DNA of 64,000 bases from Streptomyces sp. NBC_01750 (GCF_035918095.1 NZ_CP109137.1:3288001-3352000); one strand, 5' to 3'. Shown: positions 27,962 to 36,895, numbered from the stretch's first letter. The notes: generated from the sequence alone by a model not told the origin. A program made the numbers and translations.

Positions 27962-28004
27962 TTCTTCGAGAAACCGCTTGTCAGACCCCCGTGCCCGAAA
28001 TGCG

Positions 28005-28037
28005 AAACCGCCCGCCACCATCGGTGACGAGCGGTTT
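28005..28037. terminator. Imperfect hairpin after the flavin oxidoreductase gene
   Basis: A 15-bp stem with two mismatches and a 3-nt loop starts with AAACCGC and ends with GCGGTTT. It lies 34 bp past the oxidoreductase stop. Confidence 0.5.
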
Positions 28038-28055
28038 TAGGACTCCCTTAAGGGA
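28036..28055. repeat. 20-bp motif (CCCTTAAGGG core), copy 2
   Basis: This copy matches the element at 9219-9238 at 19 of 20 positions. It lies between the stop of the oxidoreductase gene and the dre pair of the second chitinase, partly overlapping a hairpin. Its function is unknown. Confidence 0.6.
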
Positions 28056-28070
28056 CTGCGGACAAGAGGT

Positions 28071-29168
28071 TCAGGAATGAACCAGTCCACCCGGCAAATC
28101 GTAGGCATCCGCGATCAGTTCGTACGAGCGCAGCCGCGCGTCGCCGCCGTGCGCATTGGCCGTGATCATCAACTCGTCGGCGCCGGTGCGCTTCTGGAGG
28201 TCGTCCAGGCCGGTGCGCACCGCGTCCGGAGTGCCGTGGATGACATTCGACAGCCAGCTGTCCACGAACTCCCGCTCGATGGCGCTGAATTCGTACGCCG
28301 CCGCCTCCTCGGGCGTGGGGATCAGCCCGGGGCGGCCGGTGCGCAGCCGGACCATCGACAGCGCGCCGGTCAGTACCTGACGGCGCGCCTCCCGCTCGTC
28401 GTCCGAGGCGAGCGCGGAGACGCCGATCACCGCGTACGGGGCGTCGAGGATCTGCGAGGGGCGGAAGGAGTCGCGGTAGAGGTCCAGCGCAGGGACGGTG
28501 TTCTGCGCCGAGAAGTGGTGCGCGAAGGCGAAGGGCAGTCCGAGGACGCCGGCCAGCCGCGCGCTGAAGCCGGAGGAGCCGAGCAGCCAGATCGGCGGGC
28601 GGGCCGAGGGGCCCTGGACCGGCCCGGGGACCGCGTGGATACGGGCGTACGGATGGCCGTCCGGGAAGTCGTCGTCGAGGAACCGGGTCAGCTCGGCGAG
28701 TTGCTGCGGGAACTCGTCCGCGCCCTCTCCCCTGGCCTCCGGCAGGGAGGACCCCAGCCGGTCGGCACGCCGGAGCGCGGCGGCGGTCGCACCGTCGGTG
28801 CCCGGCGCGCGGCCCAGACCCAGGTCGATCCGGCCCGGCGCGAGGGCCTCGAGCGTGCCGAACTGCTCGGCGATCACGAGCGGCGCGTGGTTGGGGAGCA
28901 TCACACCGCCGGAACCGAGACGGATGCGCTCGGTGTGGGCGGCGAGGTGGGCGAGGATCACGGCCGGCGAGGACGAGGCGACCCCCGGCATGGAGTGGTG
29001 CTCGGCGACCCAGTGGCGGTGGAAGCCGCGGCGCTCGGCGAGCCGCGCGATGTCCACGCTGGTACGCAGGGCGTCGGTCGCGGTACGGCCGCTGCCGACC
29101 GTCACCAGGTCCAGTACCGACAGCGGTACGGGGGCGGTTCCGTTCGCCGTGCCTCGAATCTCGTCCAC
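28071..29168 (-). CDS. LLM class (luciferase-like) flavin-dependent oxidoreductase
   Basis: This 365-residue protein is a bacterial luciferase-fold F420- or FMN-dependent oxidoreductase. It has the N-terminal LSVLDLVTVGSG pattern, the HWVAEHHSMPGVASSSPAV segment and IRLGSGGVMLPNHAPL, all characteristic of the single-component MsnO8/YvbT-like group. GTG 29168 with GGAGG upstream was preferred over ATG 29189. It lies 120 bp beyond the 3' end of the two isomerase-like genes on the same strand, so it may be the last gene of that operon and add an oxidative step. The substrate is not known. Confidence 0.82.
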   Translation of the reverse strand: MDEIRGTANGTAPVPLSVLDLVTVGSGRTATDALRTSVDIARLAERRGFHRHWVAEHHSMPGVASSSPAVILAHLAAHTERIRLGSGGVMLPNHAPLVIAEQFGTLEALAPGRIDLGLGRAPGTDGATAAALRRADRLGSSLPEARGEGADEFPQQLAELTRFLDDDFPDGHPYARIHAVPGPVQGPSARPPIWLLGSSGFSARLAGVLGLPFAFAHHFSAQNTVPALDLYRDSFRPSQILDAPYAVIGVSALASDDEREARRQVLTGALSMVRLRTGRPGLIPTPEEAAAYEFSAIEREFVDSWLSNVIHGTPDAVRTGLDDLQKRTGADELMITANAHGGDARLRSYELIADAYDLPGGLVHS

Positions 29169-29288
29169 CGGTGGGGCCCTCCTGCGCATGAAGATACGTA
29201 CAGGGAAGAAGAACAGGAGGGTCTCTCCGCTTATTCCCGCCCCGTCGTCCCCTTCGTCGTCCCCTTCGTCGTTCCTGCCACCTCGCCG

Positions 29289-30014
29289 TCATTCCCGTTT
29301 CGCGAACAGCGTGCCCAGCTTCGGCCCGTACACCCAGGCCCTGCGGTCGGCCAGCCGCAGCCCCTCCCACACCGTCACCTGGTTGGCGGTGAGCACCGGC
29401 TTGCCCAGCACCTCCTCCAGGTCTGCGAGGTACGCCGCGGTGTGCAGGGCCGTGTCGGGCAGCAGCACCACCTCCGCGTCCGGATGGTCGCCAGCGCGCG
29501 CCAGCTCCAGCACCTCCGCCCGGCCCCAGGTGCCCACCTCGGCCGCCGTGACGATCCCGCTCGCCCTGTCCGCGACCACCTCGGCGCCGGACGCCTTGAG
29601 GAAGGCGGTGAAGTGCGCGGTGACGTCCTCCGGATAGGTCGCGGCGACCGCGACGCGCTGCGCGCCCAGCTCCCGTAGCGCATGGGCGAAGGCGAACGAC
29701 GTACTCGACGCGGGCAGACCCGCGGCCCGGGCGAGGGAGCGGATCTGTTCGTGCGCCCCGTCCCAGCCGTACACAAAACTCCCGCTGGTGCACGCCCACA
29801 CCACCGACTCCGCCCCTTCGAGCCGGAGCTCCTCCACACCCGCGGCGAGCCGCTCCGCCGATCCCATCTCCAGCAGCGCGTCGACGCGGTGCGCGTCCTC
29901 GCCGATGTCGGTGTGGACGACGGGCAGTCTGATGTCGCTGTCGAGCAGCACCTCGAACCGGGGATAGTCGTCCTCGGCGGAGTGCCCGGGGTAGAGAAGT
30001 CCGACCGTGGTCAT
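29289..30014 (-). CDS. Maleate isomerase/Asp-Glu racemase-family protein lacking the second Cys
   Basis: This 241-residue protein belongs to the maleate cis-trans isomerase, arylmalonate decarboxylase and Asp/Glu racemase superfamily. The first catalytic Cys is present in WACTSGSF near residue 74. At the position of the second Cys the sequence reads LLPDTALHT, so it is not a two-Cys isomerase. A one-Cys enzyme would fit decarboxylase-like chemistry (arylmalonate decarboxylase, EutA-like) or a regulatory partner. It overlaps the upstream paralogue by ATGA (30011-30014), so the two are probably made together and may form a heteromer. Confidence 0.78.
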   Translation of the reverse strand: MTTVGLLYPGHSAEDDYPRFEVLLDSDIRLPVVHTDIGEDAHRVDALLEMGSAERLAAGVEELRLEGAESVVWACTSGSFVYGWDGAHEQIRSLARAAGLPASSTSFAFAHALRELGAQRVAVAATYPEDVTAHFTAFLKASGAEVVADRASGIVTAAEVGTWGRAEVLELARAGDHPDAEVVLLPDTALHTAAYLADLEEVLGKPVLTANQVTVWEGLRLADRRAWVYGPKLGTLFAKRE

Positions 30015-30847
30015 GTCCAGCCTTCCTGTTCTTCGGGCTGAGCCGGCTGGGCCTGCTGGGGCTGCGGTGCCTGGTGAGCCGACGGCATCTGTGGCGGCTC
30101 CACCTCAGCGGCCTCCGGCTGCAGCAGCAGCGCCTGGTACGGGCCGACCGCGTGCACCCCGATCCCGCGCAGCGCCGCCCACATCGTCACCTGGTTCGCC
30201 GAGAGCACCGGCATCCTCAGTTCGGCCTCCAGTTGCGGGATCGCGTCGTACGTCGGCAGATTCGTGCAGCTGATGAAGAGCGCGTCCGCCGCGCCCACCA
30301 CCGCTTGCCGCGCCATGTCCACGACCGACCGGTACGGCACCTTCCAGATGTGCCGGGTCAGCCCCAGAAAAGCGCGGCCCGTGACCGTTACCCCGGCTTC
30401 CGCCAGATACTCCTCCAAGGCCTGGGTCACCGATTCCGTATAGGGCGTGACCAGGGCGATACGGCCGGCGCCCAGCTCGTCGAGTGCTTCGAGCAGGGCG
30501 CCGGAGGTGGTCAGCGAGGGCACTTCCCCCGCCGAGCTCATCGCCTCGCACATGGCCCGCTCCCCGGCCAGGCCGCCGACGAAGCTGCCCGACGTACAGG
30601 CGTAGGCGACCACCTCGGGCTCGGAAGCGCCCAGTGCCCGTACCGCATCGCGCAGTGTCTCGTGCTCGCTCACCAGGCGGGCCAGGTCCAACGAGACCTC
30701 GACAGGCACATAAGGGGTACGGGTCAGACGCAGCGAGACATTGTCGGGGACCCAGCGCCACAGCTCCCGGTCCAGGGCGAAATCGAACGGGGCGACCACA
30801 CCGACACCGCGCTGTGGCCGTGGCCCGCCGAGAAAGGAGACATCCAT
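30011..30847 (-). CDS. Maleate cis-trans isomerase-family protein
   Basis: This 278-residue paralogue of the next gene keeps both catalytic Cys: YACTSGSF near residue 87 and FISCTNLPT near residue 196. It should isomerise, racemise or decarboxylate a small dicarboxylate or substituted malonate. The last 35 residues are a Pro/Gln-rich tail unusual for the family. It is the first gene of a leftward operon, divergent from the D-2-hydroxyacid dehydrogenase across 96 bp. EutA of the ectoine-degradation pathway is in this superfamily, which fits the ehu-type transporter nearby, but other eut/doe genes are missing. Confidence 0.8.
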   Translation of the reverse strand: MDVSFLGGPRPQRGVGVVAPFDFALDRELWRWVPDNVSLRLTRTPYVPVEVSLDLARLVSEHETLRDAVRALGASEPEVVAYACTSGSFVGGLAGERAMCEAMSSAGEVPSLTTSGALLEALDELGAGRIALVTPYTESVTQALEEYLAEAGVTVTGRAFLGLTRHIWKVPYRSVVDMARQAVVGAADALFISCTNLPTYDAIPQLEAELRMPVLSANQVTMWAALRGIGVHAVGPYQALLLQPEAAEVEPPQMPSAHQAPQPQQAQPAQPEEQEGWT

Positions 30848-30943
30848 CGCTGGCCCCCTTAGCGTGTTATTGACGACGTTAGGTTCGGGTGCGAGCGTGG
30901 GTCAATCCGTACATGTCAGACGTTACGAAACGGCTTCCGCTTG

Positions 30944-31906
30944 ATGTCTGAACCCACCCTCCTTGTCCTGGCGGCCGACCCCCCGCCGCGTCTCGGTCAA
31001 CTGGCCGGAAGGGTCCGCGTCCAGTACGCCGACGAGCAGACGCTCGCCTCTCGACTCCCCTACGCAGACGTCCTGTTGGTATGGGATTTCACCTCCGACG
31101 CGGTACGCCGCGGCTGGCCCGGCGAGGGCCCGCGGCCGCGCTGGGTGCACACCCCGAGCGCGGGCGTGGACCGGCTGCTGTGCCCCGAGCTGATCGCTTC
31201 CGACACGGTCGTCACGAACGCCCGCGGAGTCTTCGAGGAACCGATCGCCGAATACGTGGCGGGACTGGTGCTCGCCATGGCCAAGGACCTCCCCGGAACC
31301 CTGGAGCTCCAGCGGCAGCGGCGCTGGCGCCACCGCGAGGGCCTGCGGGTCGCGGGCACCAGGGCGACGGTCGTCGGCGCGGGCCCGATCGGCCGGGCCG
31401 TGGCCCGCACGCTGGAGGCTCTCGGCGTCACCGTGGCGGTCGTGGGCCGCACCGAGCGGCCCGGAATCCACGGCACGCAGGATCTCGACCGGCTGCTCGC
31501 CCGTGCCGACTGGGTCGTCTGCGCCGCGCCGCTCACCGACGCGACACGCGGGATGTTCGACGCGCGGCGCTTCGCACTGATGCAGCCGTCGGCGCACTTC
31601 ATCAATGTGGGGCGCGGTCCGCTGGTGGTGGAGGACGATCTCGTCACCGCGCTGAACAACCGGTGGATCGCGGGCGCTGCCCTCGATGTGTTCGTGTCCG
31701 AGCCGGTCACGCCCGACAGCGCGCTGTGGGACGTCCCCGGGCTGATCGTCTCGCCGCATATGAGCGGCGACACGGTCGGCTGGCGGGACCGTCTGGGTGA
31801 ACAGTTCGTCGAGTTGTACGAACTGTGGGAGGCCGGAAAGCCGTTCCCGAACGTGGTGGACAAGAAACGTGGGTACGTCCCCATGCATGATGTCTCCGCT
31901 GACTGA
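30944..31906 (+). CDS. D-2-hydroxyacid dehydrogenase
   Basis: This 320-residue NAD-dependent enzyme has the nucleotide loop VVGAGPIGRAVA near residue 142. The signature NVGRGPLVVEDDL is near 228, with the catalytic Arg in APLTDATRGMFD or nearby, Glu in FVSEPV and His in SPHMSGD. It should interconvert a 2-oxo acid and a D-2-hydroxy acid. The start is ATG 30944 without a strong ribosome-binding site (TTG 30941 is also possible). Its 3' end overlaps the amidase gene by 20 bp, so both are cotranscribed. The context suggests action on a product of the isomerase-like enzymes or amidase. Confidence 0.88.
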   Translation: MSEPTLLVLAADPPPRLGQLAGRVRVQYADEQTLASRLPYADVLLVWDFTSDAVRRGWPGEGPRPRWVHTPSAGVDRLLCPELIASDTVVTNARGVFEEPIAEYVAGLVLAMAKDLPGTLELQRQRRWRHREGLRVAGTRATVVGAGPIGRAVARTLEALGVTVAVVGRTERPGIHGTQDLDRLLARADWVVCAAPLTDATRGMFDARRFALMQPSAHFINVGRGPLVVEDDLVTALNNRWIAGAALDVFVSEPVTPDSALWDVPGLIVSPHMSGDTVGWRDRLGEQFVELYELWEAGKPFPNVVDKKRGYVPMHDVSAD

Positions 31907-33305
31907 CCTGACCGCACGCCAACTGCTGGCCGGCTACGAGAAGGGCGACTTCTCCCCCGTCGACGCGACCCTCGCCGCGCTGGAACGGATCGAGGTGGTG
32001 CAGCCGCTGGTCAATGCCTTTGTCCGGGTCGATGCCGAACAGGCACTGGCCCAGGCGCGGGCATCCACCGAGCGGTGGCACAGAAAGCAGCCGCAGGGGC
32101 TGCTCGACGGAGTGCCGGTGACGGTGAAGGACCTCCTGCTGCAGCGCGGGGTCCCGACCCTGCGCGGCTCCAAAACCGTTTCGGCGGAGGGCAAGTGGGA
32201 CGAGGACGCGCCGTCCGTCGCCCGGCTGCGCGCGCACGGCGCGGTCTTCCTCGGCAGGACGACGACGCCGGAGTTCGGCTGGAAGGGTGTCACCGATTCG
32301 CCGCGTCACGGAGTGACGCGCAATCCGTACGATCCGGCGCGGACATCCGGCGGCTCCAGCGGCGGCAGCGCGGTGGCCGTGGCGGTCGGCGCGGGTCCGC
32401 TGTCGATCGGCACGGACGGCGGCGGCTCGGTCCGCATCCCCGCGTCCTTCTGCGGGATCTTCGCGCTGAAGCCGACGTACGGACGGGTGCCGCTGTATCC
32501 GTCCAGCCCCTTCGGGACGCTCTCCCACGCGGGCCCGATGACACGGGACGCCGCGGACGCCGCGCTGATGCTCGATGTGATCAGCGGCGAGGACTGGCGG
32601 GACTGGTCGCATCTGGGCCCGGCGAGCAGCGTCCGCGACGGCCTCTCGGACGGAGTGAAGGGGCTGCGGATCGCCTACTCGCCGTCCTTCGGCGGTCAGG
32701 TAGCGGTGCGCCCCGCGGTCGCGTCCGCGGTGCGGCGGGCGGTGGGGGCGCTGGCGGGCCTCGGCGCGTACATCGAGGAGTCCGATCCGGACATCGCCGA
32801 CCCGGTGGAGGCCTTCCACACCCTGTGGTTCAGCGGTGCGGCCCGGCTGCTGCAGCATTTCGGCGCGGAGCAGCGGGAGTTGCTGGACCCGGGGCTGCGC
32901 GAGGTCTCCGGGATCGGGGCGCGGTACAGCGCGCTGGAGTACCTGGCGGCCGTGGACACCCGGATGGAGCTGGGCCGGCGCATGGGGAGGTTCCACACCT
33001 CGTACGACCTGCTGGTCACGCCGACCCTGCCGATCACGGCCTTCGAGGCCGGGTTCGAGGTGCCCGTCCACTCGGGGCAGCACCGCTGGACGGGGTGGAC
33101 GCCGTTCACGTACCCCTTCAACATGACTCAGCAGCCCGCCGCGACCGTGCCGTGCGGCGTGGACGAGGACGGGCTGCCGATCGGTGTCCAGTTGATCGGG
33201 CCGCGGCACGCGGACGCGCTGGTACTGCGGGCGGCGCACGCCCTGTACGAGTCGGGCGCGGCCGCGATGCCGGTGCCCGCTCCTACGGCGCCCGGCGGAA
33301 GCTGA
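31887..33305 (+). CDS. Amidase (amidase signature family)
   Basis: This 472-residue hydrolase carries the amidase signature. The catalytic Lys is in VTVKDLL near residue 79, and the Gly/Ser-rich segment is TSGGSSGGSA near 150-160. The cis-Ser and nucleophile Ser lie in SIGTDGGGSVRIPASFCG near 175-190. It should hydrolyse a carboxamide to acid plus ammonia; homologues include AtzF-like and indoleacetamide hydrolase-like enzymes, and GatA is less likely because gatB/gatC are absent. The start at ATG 31887 overlaps the dehydrogenase gene. The 3' end overlaps the convergent DUF3830 gene by 23 bp. Confidence 0.9.
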   Translation: MMSPLTDLTARQLLAGYEKGDFSPVDATLAALERIEVVQPLVNAFVRVDAEQALAQARASTERWHRKQPQGLLDGVPVTVKDLLLQRGVPTLRGSKTVSAEGKWDEDAPSVARLRAHGAVFLGRTTTPEFGWKGVTDSPRHGVTRNPYDPARTSGGSSGGSAVAVAVGAGPLSIGTDGGGSVRIPASFCGIFALKPTYGRVPLYPSSPFGTLSHAGPMTRDAADAALMLDVISGEDWRDWSHLGPASSVRDGLSDGVKGLRIAYSPSFGGQVAVRPAVASAVRRAVGALAGLGAYIEESDPDIADPVEAFHTLWFSGAARLLQHFGAEQRELLDPGLREVSGIGARYSALEYLAAVDTRMELGRRMGRFHTSYDLLVTPTLPITAFEAGFEVPVHSGQHRWTGWTPFTYPFNMTQQPAATVPCGVDEDGLPIGVQLIGPRHADALVLRAAHALYESGAAAMPVPAPTAPGGS

Positions 33306-33786
33306 GCGTCTCGCCCAGCGCACCGGCTCGCCACAGGTCGTGGCAGGCCTCGGCCATCCGGTCGAGGCCGTCGACCACCGAGCCCCAGACGATGCCGGGG
33401 ACCCAGCCGGTGTCGCCGTTGAGCAGCAGGTTGTTGCGCTCGTAGAAGAGCGCGAGGTCGACGACGGTACGGCGGCCATGGTGGGCGGCCTGCTCCCCGT
33501 ATCCGTAGGACGCCGTGCCCAACTGCACATCGGAGAAGGTGAAATAGCACAGATCACCCGGAATGGGCGTCACCGTCGGGTTCTCCAGCGGTGGCTCCTG
33601 CTCCGCGAACGCCGGCAGCAGGGCATAGATCTCATTACGGGCATACTTCGCGTGGTAGACATCCCCGGCCAGGGGCAGCGCGTCCCACACAGCCGCGCAG
33701 GTCAGCGGGGCCTTTTCGGTCAGCAGTTTCGCGGTGCACTGCACACCGCGCTTGTCGAGGGCAACGGTCACGTATCGGTCGGCCAT
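33283..33786 (-). CDS. DUF3830 (cyclophilin-like fold) protein
   Basis: This 167-residue protein matches the DUF3830 family in length and motifs (PLTCAAVWDALPLAGDVYHAKYARNEIY and PGDLCYFTF). The family is thought to have a cyclophilin-like beta barrel, and its members often sit beside amidase and ABC-transporter genes in catabolic islands. Its activity is unknown. It lies between the amidase gene, which it overlaps by 23 bp at the 3' ends, and the divergent ehuB-like gene, 42 bp away. This position suggests it belongs to the same pathway. Confidence 0.75.
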   Translation of the reverse strand: MADRYVTVALDKRGVQCTAKLLTEKAPLTCAAVWDALPLAGDVYHAKYARNEIYALLPAFAEQEPPLENPTVTPIPGDLCYFTFSDVQLGTASYGYGEQAAHHGRRTVVDLALFYERNNLLLNGDTGWVPGIVWGSVVDGLDRMAEACHDLWRAGALGETLSFRRAP

Positions 33787-33828
33787 CCCGTACGCATACC
33801 CCGCGTGGAGCCGGGTAGCCGCGCGGCC

Positions 33829-34710
33829 ATGGCTCGTACAAGACAAGCAGGATCGATACGCAGACGCACACTGCTGTTCGGCACCGCTGCCGCCGGTGCG
33901 CTCGGCGCCGCGGGCGCGGCGGGCTGCGGACGGGTGCCTTCCGGGGACGCCCTGGCCCGGCTGAAGTCCCAGCGCACGGTGCGCCTCGGCATCGCCGGCG
34001 AGGTGCCCTACGGCTATGTCGACAAGAACGGCGAGTTCACCGGCGAGGCCCCTGAGCTGGCCCGTGTCATCTTCAAACGGCTGGGCATCGACACCGTCCA
34101 GCCCGTCGCCACCGACTTCGCCTCGCTCATCCCGGGTCTCAACTCCCAGCAGTTCGACGTCGTCTCGGCCGGGATGTACATCAACAAGGAGCGCTGCCAG
34201 CAGGTCATATTCGCCGACCCCGAGTACCAGATGCTCGACTCGTTCATCGTGCGCAAGGGCAATCCGAAGAAACTGCGGACGTACGAGGACGTGGTGAGGA
34301 CCAAGGCGAAATTCGCCACCGGCACCGGCTACGCGGAGATCGACTACGCGGTCGCCGCCGGCTACCCGGAGAAGGACGTCGTCATCCTCCAGGACCAGGT
34401 GGCGGGGCTGAACGCGGTCGAGTCGGGCCGGGTCGACGTCTTCGCCGGCACCGCGCTCACCATCCGCGAGGTGGTGAAGAAGAGCGCGAAGGCGGAGGCG
34501 ACCGAGCCGTTCGCGGCCGTGGTCGACGGCAAGAAGAAGATCGACGGCGGCGGGTTCGCCTTCCGGCCCACCGACACGGAGCTGCGCGACGCCTTCAATC
34601 TCGAGATCCACAAGATGAAGAAGAGCGGCGAACTCTTCCGCATTCTGCGGCCGTTCGGCTTCACCGAGAACGAGATGACCAAGCTCACTGCCAAGGAGCT
34701 GTGCCGATGA
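33829..34710 (+). CDS. ehuB: Amino-acid/ectoine-type ABC transporter substrate-binding lipoprotein
   Basis: This 293-residue exported protein has a basic Arg-Arg n-region (SIRRRTLLFG), a hydrophobic core and a lipobox-like AAGCG, so it is a Tat- or Sec-exported lipoprotein. The mature part is a family 3 solute-binding protein (VRLGIAGEVPYGYVDKNGEFTGEAPELA). Streptomycete homologues are annotated EhuB for ectoine or hydroxyectoine. The ligand here could differ, because no ectoine-degradation genes are adjacent. It starts a four-gene operon ending with the ATPase and overlaps the next gene by ATGA. Confidence 0.82.
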   Translation: MARTRQAGSIRRRTLLFGTAAAGALGAAGAAGCGRVPSGDALARLKSQRTVRLGIAGEVPYGYVDKNGEFTGEAPELARVIFKRLGIDTVQPVATDFASLIPGLNSQQFDVVSAGMYINKERCQQVIFADPEYQMLDSFIVRKGNPKKLRTYEDVVRTKAKFATGTGYAEIDYAVAAGYPEKDVVILQDQVAGLNAVESGRVDVFAGTALTIREVVKKSAKAEATEPFAAVVDGKKKIDGGGFAFRPTDTELRDAFNLEIHKMKKSGELFRILRPFGFTENEMTKLTAKELCR

Positions 34711-35435
34711 CAGCCGGACTCTGGCAGAACTGGGTACTCCCGGGCATCTGGATCACCGTCCAACTGCTGGTGTACAGCGCCGTGCTGGCAGCGGCGGTCG
34801 CCTTCACGGTCGGCATCGCCCGCACCCACCGCTCGCGCTTCGTCCGCTTCCTCGCGGGCTTCTACACCGAGATCTTCCGCGGCACATCGGCGCTGGTGCT
34901 GATGTTCTGGCTGTTCTTCGTGCTGCCGCCACTACTGGGCTGGCAGCTGGTCCCGATGTGGGCCGCGGTGCTCGCGCTCGGACTCTCCTACGGCGCGTAC
35001 GGCGCGGAGATCGTGCGCGGCGCGCTGAACGCGGTGACTCCCGCGCAGCGCGAGGCGGGTGTCGCACTCAGCTTCACGCCCTGGCAGCGGATGCGGCTGA
35101 TCCTGCTGCCGCAGGCGGTGCCGGAGATGATGCCGCCGTTCTGCAATCTGCTGGTCGAGCTGCTCAAGGGCACGGCACTGGTGTCGCTGCTCGGCGTGGG
35201 TGACGTCTCCTTCGCCGCGTACCTGGTGCGCCTGGCCACGCAGGAGAGCGCGCAGATCTACACCATCAGCCTGGTGATCTACTTCGTGCTCGCGTTCGTC
35301 GTGACACGCTCCATGAAGGCGCTGGAGAAGAAGACCAAGCGGAATATCGGCATCGCGGTTCCCGGAAGCGGCCCCGGTGCGTGGTTCGCCAGGCGGGCCG
35401 TCACCACTTCCACCTCCGGAGGTGGTTCGAAGTGA
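34707..35435 (+). CDS. ehuC: Polar amino acid/ectoine-type ABC transporter permease
   Basis: This 242-residue His/Glu-type permease has about five membrane segments. The EAA loop is AEIVRGALNAVTPAQREAG near residue 97-115, typical of HisMQ/GltJK permeases. ATG 34707 overlaps the ehuB stop; GTG 34701 is possible. An unusually long polar C-terminal tail (about 25 residues rich in Ser/Gly/Thr) follows the last helix. It pairs with the next permease. Confidence 0.85.
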   Translation: MTAGLWQNWVLPGIWITVQLLVYSAVLAAAVAFTVGIARTHRSRFVRFLAGFYTEIFRGTSALVLMFWLFFVLPPLLGWQLVPMWAAVLALGLSYGAYGAEIVRGALNAVTPAQREAGVALSFTPWQRMRLILLPQAVPEMMPPFCNLLVELLKGTALVSLLGVGDVSFAAYLVRLATQESAQIYTISLVIYFVLAFVVTRSMKALEKKTKRNIGIAVPGSGPGAWFARRAVTTSTSGGGSK

Positions 35436-36082
35436 CCTGGGACTGGTCCGCGGTCGCGGACTTCATGCCACGCTTCTGGGACGGCGTGCTCGTCACGCTG
35501 CAGATCCTGGTACTCGGCTCGCTGATCTCCTTCACGCTCGGCCTGGTCTGGGCGATCGGATTCAGGGCGCCGACCCGTTTCCTTCGGTGGCCGGTGAACG
35601 TCGTCACGGAGTTCATCCGCACCACCCCGCTGCTGGTACAGCTCTTCTTCCTCTACTTCGTACTGCCGGAGTGGGGCGTGCAGTTCTCGGCGCTCACCAC
35701 CGGCACGATCGCGATCGGGCTGCACTACTCGACGTACACCGCGCAGGTCTACCGGGCCGGTATCGAAGCCGTGCCGGCCGGTCAGTGGGAGGCGGCGAAG
35801 GCGCTGAGCCTGCCCGCCCACCGCACCTGGTTCGCGGTGATCCTGCCGCAGGCGGTCCGGCGCATCACGCCGGCCCTCGGCAACTACGTCATCGCGATGC
35901 TGAAGGACACGCCGCTGATCGCCGCGATCGGCGTGCTGGAGATGCTGCAGCAGTCCCGGCTCGAGAGCGCCGCGACCTTCCAGTACACCGAGCCGCTGAC
36001 CGTGATCGGCATCGCCTTCATCCTCATCGCCTACCCGGCTTCTCTTCTCGTACGAGCCCTGGAGCGCCGCCTTGTCTCCTGA
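35432..36082 (+). CDS. ehuD: Polar amino acid/ectoine-type ABC transporter permease
   Basis: This is the second membrane subunit, with 216 residues and about five membrane segments. The EAA loop is AQVYRAGIEAVPAGQWEAA near residue 105. The GTG start overlaps the ehuC stop (GTGA) and has GGAGGT 9 nt upstream. Its own stop overlaps the ATPase gene. Together with EhuC it should form the heterodimeric channel. Confidence 0.86.
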   Translation: MTWDWSAVADFMPRFWDGVLVTLQILVLGSLISFTLGLVWAIGFRAPTRFLRWPVNVVTEFIRTTPLLVQLFFLYFVLPEWGVQFSALTTGTIAIGLHYSTYTAQVYRAGIEAVPAGQWEAAKALSLPAHRTWFAVILPQAVRRITPALGNYVIAMLKDTPLIAAIGVLEMLQQSRLESAATFQYTEPLTVIGIAFILIAYPASLLVRALERRLVS

Positions 36083-36866
36083 CACCACCCCCGATATCGC
36101 CACCCCCGCCACCACGACCCCCGAGAAGTCCGGTGAGCTGATCCGCTTCGAGAATGTGACGAAGAGCTTCGGCGACAACACCGTGCTGGACGATCTCTGC
36201 TTCTCGGTGAAGCCGGGTAAGCACGTCACGCTGATCGGCCCCTCCGGCTCCGGCAAGACGACGATCCTGCGGCTGCTGATGACTCTGGAGTCGCCCGACC
36301 GGGGCACGATCCAGGTGAACGGTCAGCGACTGTTCCCGGCCGCGGAGAAGGAGCGCCGCGAGGCACGCAAGCAGATCGGCATGGTCTTCCAGCAGTTCAA
36401 TCTGTTCCCGAACATGACCGCCCTGCGGAACATCACCGAGGCCCCGGTACGGGTGCTCGGCATGTCCAAGGACGAGGCGGAGGAGCGCGCCAAGGAGTTG
36501 CTGGACCTGGTCGGCCTCGGCGACCGCTGCGACGCGAAGCCGACGCAGTTGTCGGGCGGCCAGCAGCAGCGGGTGGCGATCGCCAGGGCGCTGGCGATGC
36601 GGCCACAGGTGCTGCTCCTCGACGAGGTCACGTCGGCGCTCGACCCTGAACTGGTCGCCGGTGTGCTGGACGTGCTGCGGGACATCGCCCGCTCCACCGA
36701 CATCACGATGCTCTGCGTCACACACGAGATGAACTTCGCCCGGGACATCTCTGACGAGGTGCTGATGTTCGACTCCGGCAAGGTCATCGAGTCCGGATCT
36801 CCGGAGAAAATCTTCTCCACGCCGGAGCATGATCGTACCCGCGAGTTTCTCGGTGCGGTGCTCTGA
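36072..36866 (+). CDS. ehuA: Polar amino acid/ectoine-type ABC transporter ATPase
   Basis: This 264-residue nucleotide-binding subunit has Walker A GPSGSGKTT near residue 57, a Q loop at MVFQQFNLF, the signature LSGGQQQRVAIARAL and Walker B VLLLDEVTSALD. The H-loop His is in CVTHEMN. The start must be TTG at 36072, overlapping the ehuD stop, because no ATG or GTG precedes the first strand; the Pro/Thr-rich first 20 residues are unusual. It completes a BCDA transporter operon, which ends at the hairpin at 36913. Confidence 0.9.
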   Translation: MSPDTTPDIATPATTTPEKSGELIRFENVTKSFGDNTVLDDLCFSVKPGKHVTLIGPSGSGKTTILRLLMTLESPDRGTIQVNGQRLFPAAEKERREARKQIGMVFQQFNLFPNMTALRNITEAPVRVLGMSKDEAEERAKELLDLVGLGDRCDAKPTQLSGGQQQRVAIARALAMRPQVLLLDEVTSALDPELVAGVLDVLRDIARSTDITMLCVTHEMNFARDISDEVLMFDSGKVIESGSPEKIFSTPEHDRTREFLGAVL

Positions 36867-36867
36867 C

Positions 36868-36889
36868 CACTTACTCATACCGGTAAGTG
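36868..36889. promoter_or_regulatory. Short inverted repeat after ehuA
   Basis: CACTTAC and GTAAGTG face each other across 8 nt directly after the ehuA stop. It may be a weak hairpin or an operator half of the adjacent regulator. Confidence 0.35.
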
Positions 36890-36895
36890 TGACGC

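Noticed and set aside
28048..29799. 583-codon minus-strand frame across the oxidoreductase and isomerase-like genes.
   Set aside because: Shifted frame of the real genes with Arg/Gly/Pro-rich sequence.
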